From the NCBI GenBank assembly GCA_964617825.1, contig CAZTWL010000014.1, positions 26,062 to 90,061 on the forward strand: 64,000 nt of DNA, given 5' to 3'. This document shows positions 60,296 through 64,000 of this stretch, one piece after another. A program made the position numbers and the translations under genes. The stretch comes from VSJD01 sp964617825. Its GTDB lineage: Bacteria; Verrucomicrobiota; Kiritimatiellia; JAAZAB01. Each line of letters begins with the position of its first letter. Position 1 is the stretch's first letter. Below the pieces are notes generated by a model. That model was not told the origin of the DNA. It saw only the letters and a program-made list of their open reading frames with translations, and did not search any database.

Positions 60296-61270
60296 TCAGC
60301 TTCGCATGTAATCATGCATGCATTCTCCATAGCGCATGATGTCCCCGATGTGGACCGGCTTGAGAGGCAGGTTGGGATCGAAGGTTGCAAAAGAGGTCAC
60401 GCTCCGAATGCCCAGACTGCGGTAGGCTTTCAAATCCTGCCGCATGACGGACAACGCATATTCCTTGCGGCATTGCAGGAATTTCTGATCAAGCCAGTAT
60501 TCGATGACATGCGCTTCCGCTGCGGGGAAAATCGTCAGTAGATGCAATAATTTTGCCCAGATTGCCACATTCGTGCGGCAGCGCCTGTCATTCACGGCAT
60601 GCAGATAACAGCGATGAATCGGCGCAAACTCGAGGAAAATGCCGGGCGCCGGTTTGACGATCTCCGGCCCAACCAGCGTATCGATGTAGGCCAGAAATGC
60701 AAGCCGGGCCTCCGGGATGTTCTGCCGCAGGGCGCCGACCATGGCATTCATCGCCAGAAGACTTTGGTCGGCGGCGCCATACGGGCGGCATTTCGGGCAT
60801 CGGCACCAGCTCTGACAAATGTCATCCTGCCACAGGAAATAACGCCCCGTGGTCGGCGGATAGCTGCGGGCCAGGCGCACCGTCTGCCGGCAGACGGTGG
60901 CCAAGGCCTGCGGAGCATGAAAACAAAAATTATAATCGCGAACTCGCTTTTTCTGCTTCTCATTATACACAAACCATTCGGGATGACTGGAAAACAGACG
61001 CCTGGGAAGCAGGGACGACATGGCATGTAACTCATATTCGACGTCGATTCCAAAATTCCGGCAGCTTTGGAGCAGATTATGGCCGATCATTGTCTTCAAC
61101 ACCTGCCCAAGTTTCCTTGCATTTTGCAGGCCGCCGCCGTTATGAATGCCCAAAGTATTTAAGCCCGCCTTTTTCATCAGCATTGCCCAGTCGATTCCGG
61201 ATGTATTCCGACAACTATATGGGCAGATGACAAATCCCTGGCGCTGGAATGGCGTCGACGATTTTTTCAT
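60296..61270 (-). CDS. DUF4838-like protein, possible glycoside hydrolase
   Basis: The 324-residue product resembles the DUF4838 core found in large carbohydrate-active proteins of gut and PVC bacteria. Segments that support this are HPEWFVYNEKQKKRV, YNFCFHAPQALATV, YFLWQDDICQSWCRCPKCR with a Cys-x-Cys-x2-Cys cluster, and FLEFAPIHRCYLHAVNDRRC. It is much shorter than typical multidomain members and carries no signal peptide. No catalytic residues can be assigned. Placed between the activase gene and the rhamnosidase gene, it probably acts on the same glycan. Confidence 0.55.
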   Translation of the reverse strand: MKKSSTPFQRQGFVICPYSCRNTSGIDWAMLMKKAGLNTLGIHNGGGLQNARKLGQVLKTMIGHNLLQSCRNFGIDVEYELHAMSSLLPRRLFSSHPEWFVYNEKQKKRVRDYNFCFHAPQALATVCRQTVRLARSYPPTTGRYFLWQDDICQSWCRCPKCRPYGAADQSLLAMNAMVGALRQNIPEARLAFLAYIDTLVGPEIVKPAPGIFLEFAPIHRCYLHAVNDRRCRTNVAIWAKLLHLLTIFPAAEAHVIEYWLDQKFLQCRKEYALSVMRQDLKAYRSLGIRSVTSFATFDPNLPLKPVHIGDIMRYGECMHDYMRS

Positions 61271-61375
61271 TGCTTTCGGTATCCTTTCATTGCTTTGAGT
61301 TAGCCCAGAAACAAGGCAATGTTCCCGGATTCACGCCCTCGCCGGCACAGGTCCAAAACCTTGATTTTTTCGCCT

Positions 61376-62275
61376 TCATGGAATCGCAACCCGGCCAACC
61401 CCGGCTTTTCGCAAAATGTCAGCGGCATGGGCAATTGTGGCGGCATCCGGAGGCTTCACATCCGGCATCGTGTCGGCATGCCCAACCGTCGCATATTTCG
61501 AACGCGCCAGATGGTATGGCAGCAAGCGCACGAGCGCGATGTTCGTAAGACCGGCCAGCAGTTTCCCCATGGCCGCCACACTTGCCTCGTCAAGGTTGAA
61601 CCCGGGAATCATCGGAATGCGGATCTCTATGGGAACAGCGCATTCCGACAAGCGCCTGAGGTTGTCGAGAATCATGCGGACCGGACTGCCGGTGTACTCC
61701 TGGTGCCGGCGATCGTCGACATGCTTCACATCGTAGAGGAACATATCCGTGTAAGGCAGGACGGCCGCAAAGCCCGCCCATTTCACCGCTCCCGATGTGT
61801 CAATGGCGCAATGGACACCCTCCTGACGCAAATGCTTAAGAACCTCCGCACAAAATTCGGCCTGCAAAAGCGGCTCCCCTCCGGAGATGGTGCAACCGCC
61901 TCCAGACTTGGCATAGAAGGTTTTGTCCTCCCGAACAGCCGCAACGGCATCCGCGGCGGATATCGCCTTGCCATAATATTCCAAAGCGTCGGACAGACAG
62001 GCGTCGACGCATTTGCCGCAAGCCTGACAAAGCTCGCGTTTAAAGACATGCTCTCCATCCTGGAAAACGTGCGCCCCGGTCGGACAAATCTTTGCGCATC
62101 TCCCGCAACGCACGCATTTCCTCTGCAAAAAGCCGATTTCGGGCTGGGACAAAACACTCTCCGGATTGTGGCACCAACGGCAATGCAACGGACAGCCTTT
62201 CAGGAAAATTGTCGTCCGGATGCCGGGCCCATCATGGACCACCATACGCTTTATGTCGAGCATCCACCCTTTCAT
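61376..62275 (-). CDS. Glycyl radical enzyme activating enzyme (PflA-type radical SAM)
   Basis: Activases abstract hydrogen from the glycine of a partner enzyme under anaerobic conditions. The ATG at 62275 overlaps the stop of the glycyl radical enzyme gene by 1 nt (TGATG) and gives 299 residues. The radical SAM motif is CPLHCRWC, followed by an inserted pair of ferredoxin-like clusters (CVRCGRCAKICPTGA and CQACGKCVDACLSDA), as in activases of dehydratase-type enzymes. SGGEPLLQ binds the SAM amino group. The tight coupling shows its partner is the upstream gene. Confidence 0.92.
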   Translation of the reverse strand: MKGWMLDIKRMVVHDGPGIRTTIFLKGCPLHCRWCHNPESVLSQPEIGFLQRKCVRCGRCAKICPTGAHVFQDGEHVFKRELCQACGKCVDACLSDALEYYGKAISAADAVAAVREDKTFYAKSGGGCTISGGEPLLQAEFCAEVLKHLRQEGVHCAIDTSGAVKWAGFAAVLPYTDMFLYDVKHVDDRRHQEYTGSPVRMILDNLRRLSECAVPIEIRIPMIPGFNLDEASVAAMGKLLAGLTNIALVRLLPYHLARSKYATVGHADTMPDVKPPDAATIAHAADILRKAGVGRVAIP

Positions 62276-63982
62276 CAGGCCACCTCTGCCTTGGCGATGA
62301 AGATCGACTGCTCCTCCGGAGCGAGGTCGACAAATCGCACGTTCCAGCCGCATACGCGCACCTGGAGGTTGGCATATTTTTCGGGATTCTTCTGGGCTTC
62401 GCGCAGCAATGCGGCATCAAAGATATTGAATTGGATGGCCATGCCGCCTTGAGCAAAATAACTGCGGATAATCGAACCAATCGTTCGCAGGCCATCAGGC
62501 CCCTTGACAACACTGGGATGCAACATGACGTCCAATACCGTTCCGTTGGGAAACAGCGAAAGGTCGATTTTGGTGACGGAGTTGATGAGCGCGGTAACCC
62601 CGTTCTTTTCCATTCCGGCGGTAGCGCCGGTGTTCATGGTCAGAGGCTCCCCGGCCAGACGTCCGTCGGGCAACGCCCCGGTCAGCTTGCCGAAGCTCTT
62701 CGCGGCATTAATGATCGCGTAGAGCGCCGCCTGGAAGACACCGCCGCGGGCATTCGGCTCATGATTGATCCGCTGTCCGAGGAAATCCGTAATTTTAACG
62801 GCAATACCATCGACGCGCTCATCGTTGTTCCCCCATTTCGGAACACGGTTGCGCGCAATGAGACGCAGTTCTTCATAGCCCTTCCAGTTGACCGCCAAAG
62901 CCGCTTTAAGTTCAGCGAGCGTACAACGCTTCTGCGCATAAACCAGCTGTTGAATCACGGCCAGGGAGTCGACCGCATTCGCCAGGCCGACACAGCAGCA
63001 ACCGCTGGTGTTATACTGCGCCCCGGCCTGGGAAACATCCCGGCCTTTTTCAAGACAGGCATCCATGGTGCCGGAAAGCAACGGCGACGGGCTGATTTGC
63101 GCCCACAGACGCTCCCCCCGCCGCACCCTGTCGACAGCAAGGGATATCTGCGCATCGAGAATCTTTAGATAGGCGGCCATCAGACCATCAAAGGAAGCGA
63201 AATCGTCCGAAGCCAGCGCCAGTTCAACGGCCTTGGCAAGGTTCAAAGTGGACGCTCCGGAACAGTTCAGCTCCCTGCCCATGACCGCCGGCTCGTAACA
63301 GCCGATTAGAATATAATCGCTGGCATCCGCCAAGGTCTTGCCGTTCTGGCGCAACATTTCGATTTGTCCGGCATCGTTGACCGTCACGATGCCGGTGCAG
63401 CCGGCCCGGATACAATCGGCCACCGTTTCGAGGAACTTCTCCGGCGTGGATTCCGCAAGGCGGACATGGAGTTTGGGATCGACAACCTGCATCTCCCGGT
63501 AGACTTCGAAGGCCAGATAAGACAACTCGTTGACTTCGGGCCCGAAGAGGAACGGCTTGCCATAGAGCTTGCCCTGGCTCCTGGCATAGAACTTGATCCA
63601 GAAATATTTGATCATTTCCTTGGCCTGATCGCGAGTGAGGCGCCCCGCCTTCAAATCATTGACATAGAAATCATTATAGAGCAGGTCGAATCTGCCCATG
63701 GAACGGACAGAATAACCGTCTTCCATCTCTTGAAGCTCATGATAAATATAGGCCAGTTGCAAAGCCTCGTGGAATGTCTGCGGCGGACGCTCCGCCAAGG
63801 CCGCCAGCGCCTGACCGGCCGGCGCCGATCCGGGCAGTGCCACTGTAAATCGCCTGGCCAGGATGATTGCCGCATCGTAGACCATGGCCACAGCCCGATA
63901 GAACGGTTCGGGCCTGGATACCGCACGGTCACGCAAACCGGTAAAGGTAGTGTCTTTAATCTTCAGCAAAAAGGATGGTCAT
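62275..63982 (-). CDS. Glycyl radical enzyme, eliminase/dehydratase type; 5' end frameshifted or truncated
   Basis: Glycyl radical enzymes use a glycine-centred radical and a cysteine thiyl to cleave C-O, C-N or C-C bonds. Counting from the TTG at 63969 (564 codons), the thiyl motif is GCYEP (Cys224 with the Glu of dehydratase types) and the radical loop is RVCGWNVRF (Gly541). The core sequences NARGG, PKWGNNDERVD and NTGATAGMEKNG are present. Most members have about 800 residues; about 200 N-terminal residues are missing. An ATG with GAGG 6 nt upstream (63982) is in another frame and would join it if one T of a five-T run were removed. The substrate is unknown. Confidence 0.85.
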
Positions 63983-64000
63983 GGTAATCCTCGGGGAGAA

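Noticed and set aside
61319..62452. 377-codon open frame on the plus strand
   Set aside because: Antisense to the activase gene and the 3' end of the glycyl radical enzyme gene; composition is that of a shadow frame.
62275..63982. Assignment of the glycyl radical enzyme as propanediol dehydratase fed by rhamnose
   Set aside because: The GCYEP motif shows an eliminase-type enzyme, but the residues that would define a propanediol substrate cannot be read and no microcompartment or lactaldehyde genes are in view.
1..64000. CRISPR arrays, insertion sequences, prophage or integrase genes
   Set aside because: No spaced direct repeats of CRISPR type and no transposase- or integrase-like protein was seen anywhere in the window.

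Overview
The window is a bacterial chromosome segment, most likely from the PVC superphylum (Kiritimatiellota, Lentisphaerota or a close Verrucomicrobiota relative). This rests on gene content, not on a search: an EF-Tu with an unusual switch I, a divergent ftsQ-ftsA-ftsZ cluster, an ECF sigma operon, a glycan-degrading locus with no SusC/SusD pair, and a glycyl radical enzyme with its own activase, which suggests an anaerobic or fermentative life.

Positions 1-23,300 hold one long minus-strand block of transcription and translation genes. In transcription order these are tRNA-Thr, tuf, rpmG, tRNA-Trp, secE, nusG, rplKAJL, rpoBC, rpsL, rpsG, fusA, the S10 operon (rpsJ to rpsQ) and the spc operon (rplN to rpsH, which runs off the left edge). 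A good sigma70-type promoter precedes tRNA-Thr (23,237-23,264) and another precedes rpsL (9,989-10,016). The only tuf in view is split by a net 2-nt deletion.

Positions 23,400-32,400 carry a secreted FG-GAP repeat protein, lemA with a large M48 membrane protease, an exported metallo-beta-lactamase-fold protein, an arnA-arnD pair for lipid A aminoarabinose intermediates, and a lone AmmeMemoRadiSam-type radical SAM protein. Positions 32,500-37,600 form an envelope module of two convergent operons: an LpoB-like lipoprotein with a TPR-type lipoprotein on the plus strand, and a TPR-LysM lipoprotein, two C-terminally anchored membrane proteins and a CsgG-PEGA protein on the minus strand.

Positions 37,900-47,800 hold folB, a pteridine-reductase-like SDR, a family 2 glycosyltransferase, ftsZ-ftsA-ftsQ, a divergent ECF sigma operon (sigma factor, putative anti-sigma factor, anchored protein of unknown role) and a CNT nucleoside transporter.

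Positions 47,880-64,000 form a minus-strand glycan locus: glycyl radical enzyme, its activase, a DUF4838-like protein, a GH78 rhamnosidase, a secreted acetyl-esterase-like protein, a LacI regulator, a beta-helix protein, two GH36 alpha-galactosidase-like enzymes and a small four-helix transporter. Most of these enzymes lack signal peptides, which suggests that oligosaccharides rich in rhamnose and galactose are taken up and finished inside the cell. The 5' end of the glycyl radical enzyme gene lies at the right edge and looks frameshifted or truncated. All family calls come from reading motifs; no database search was possible.
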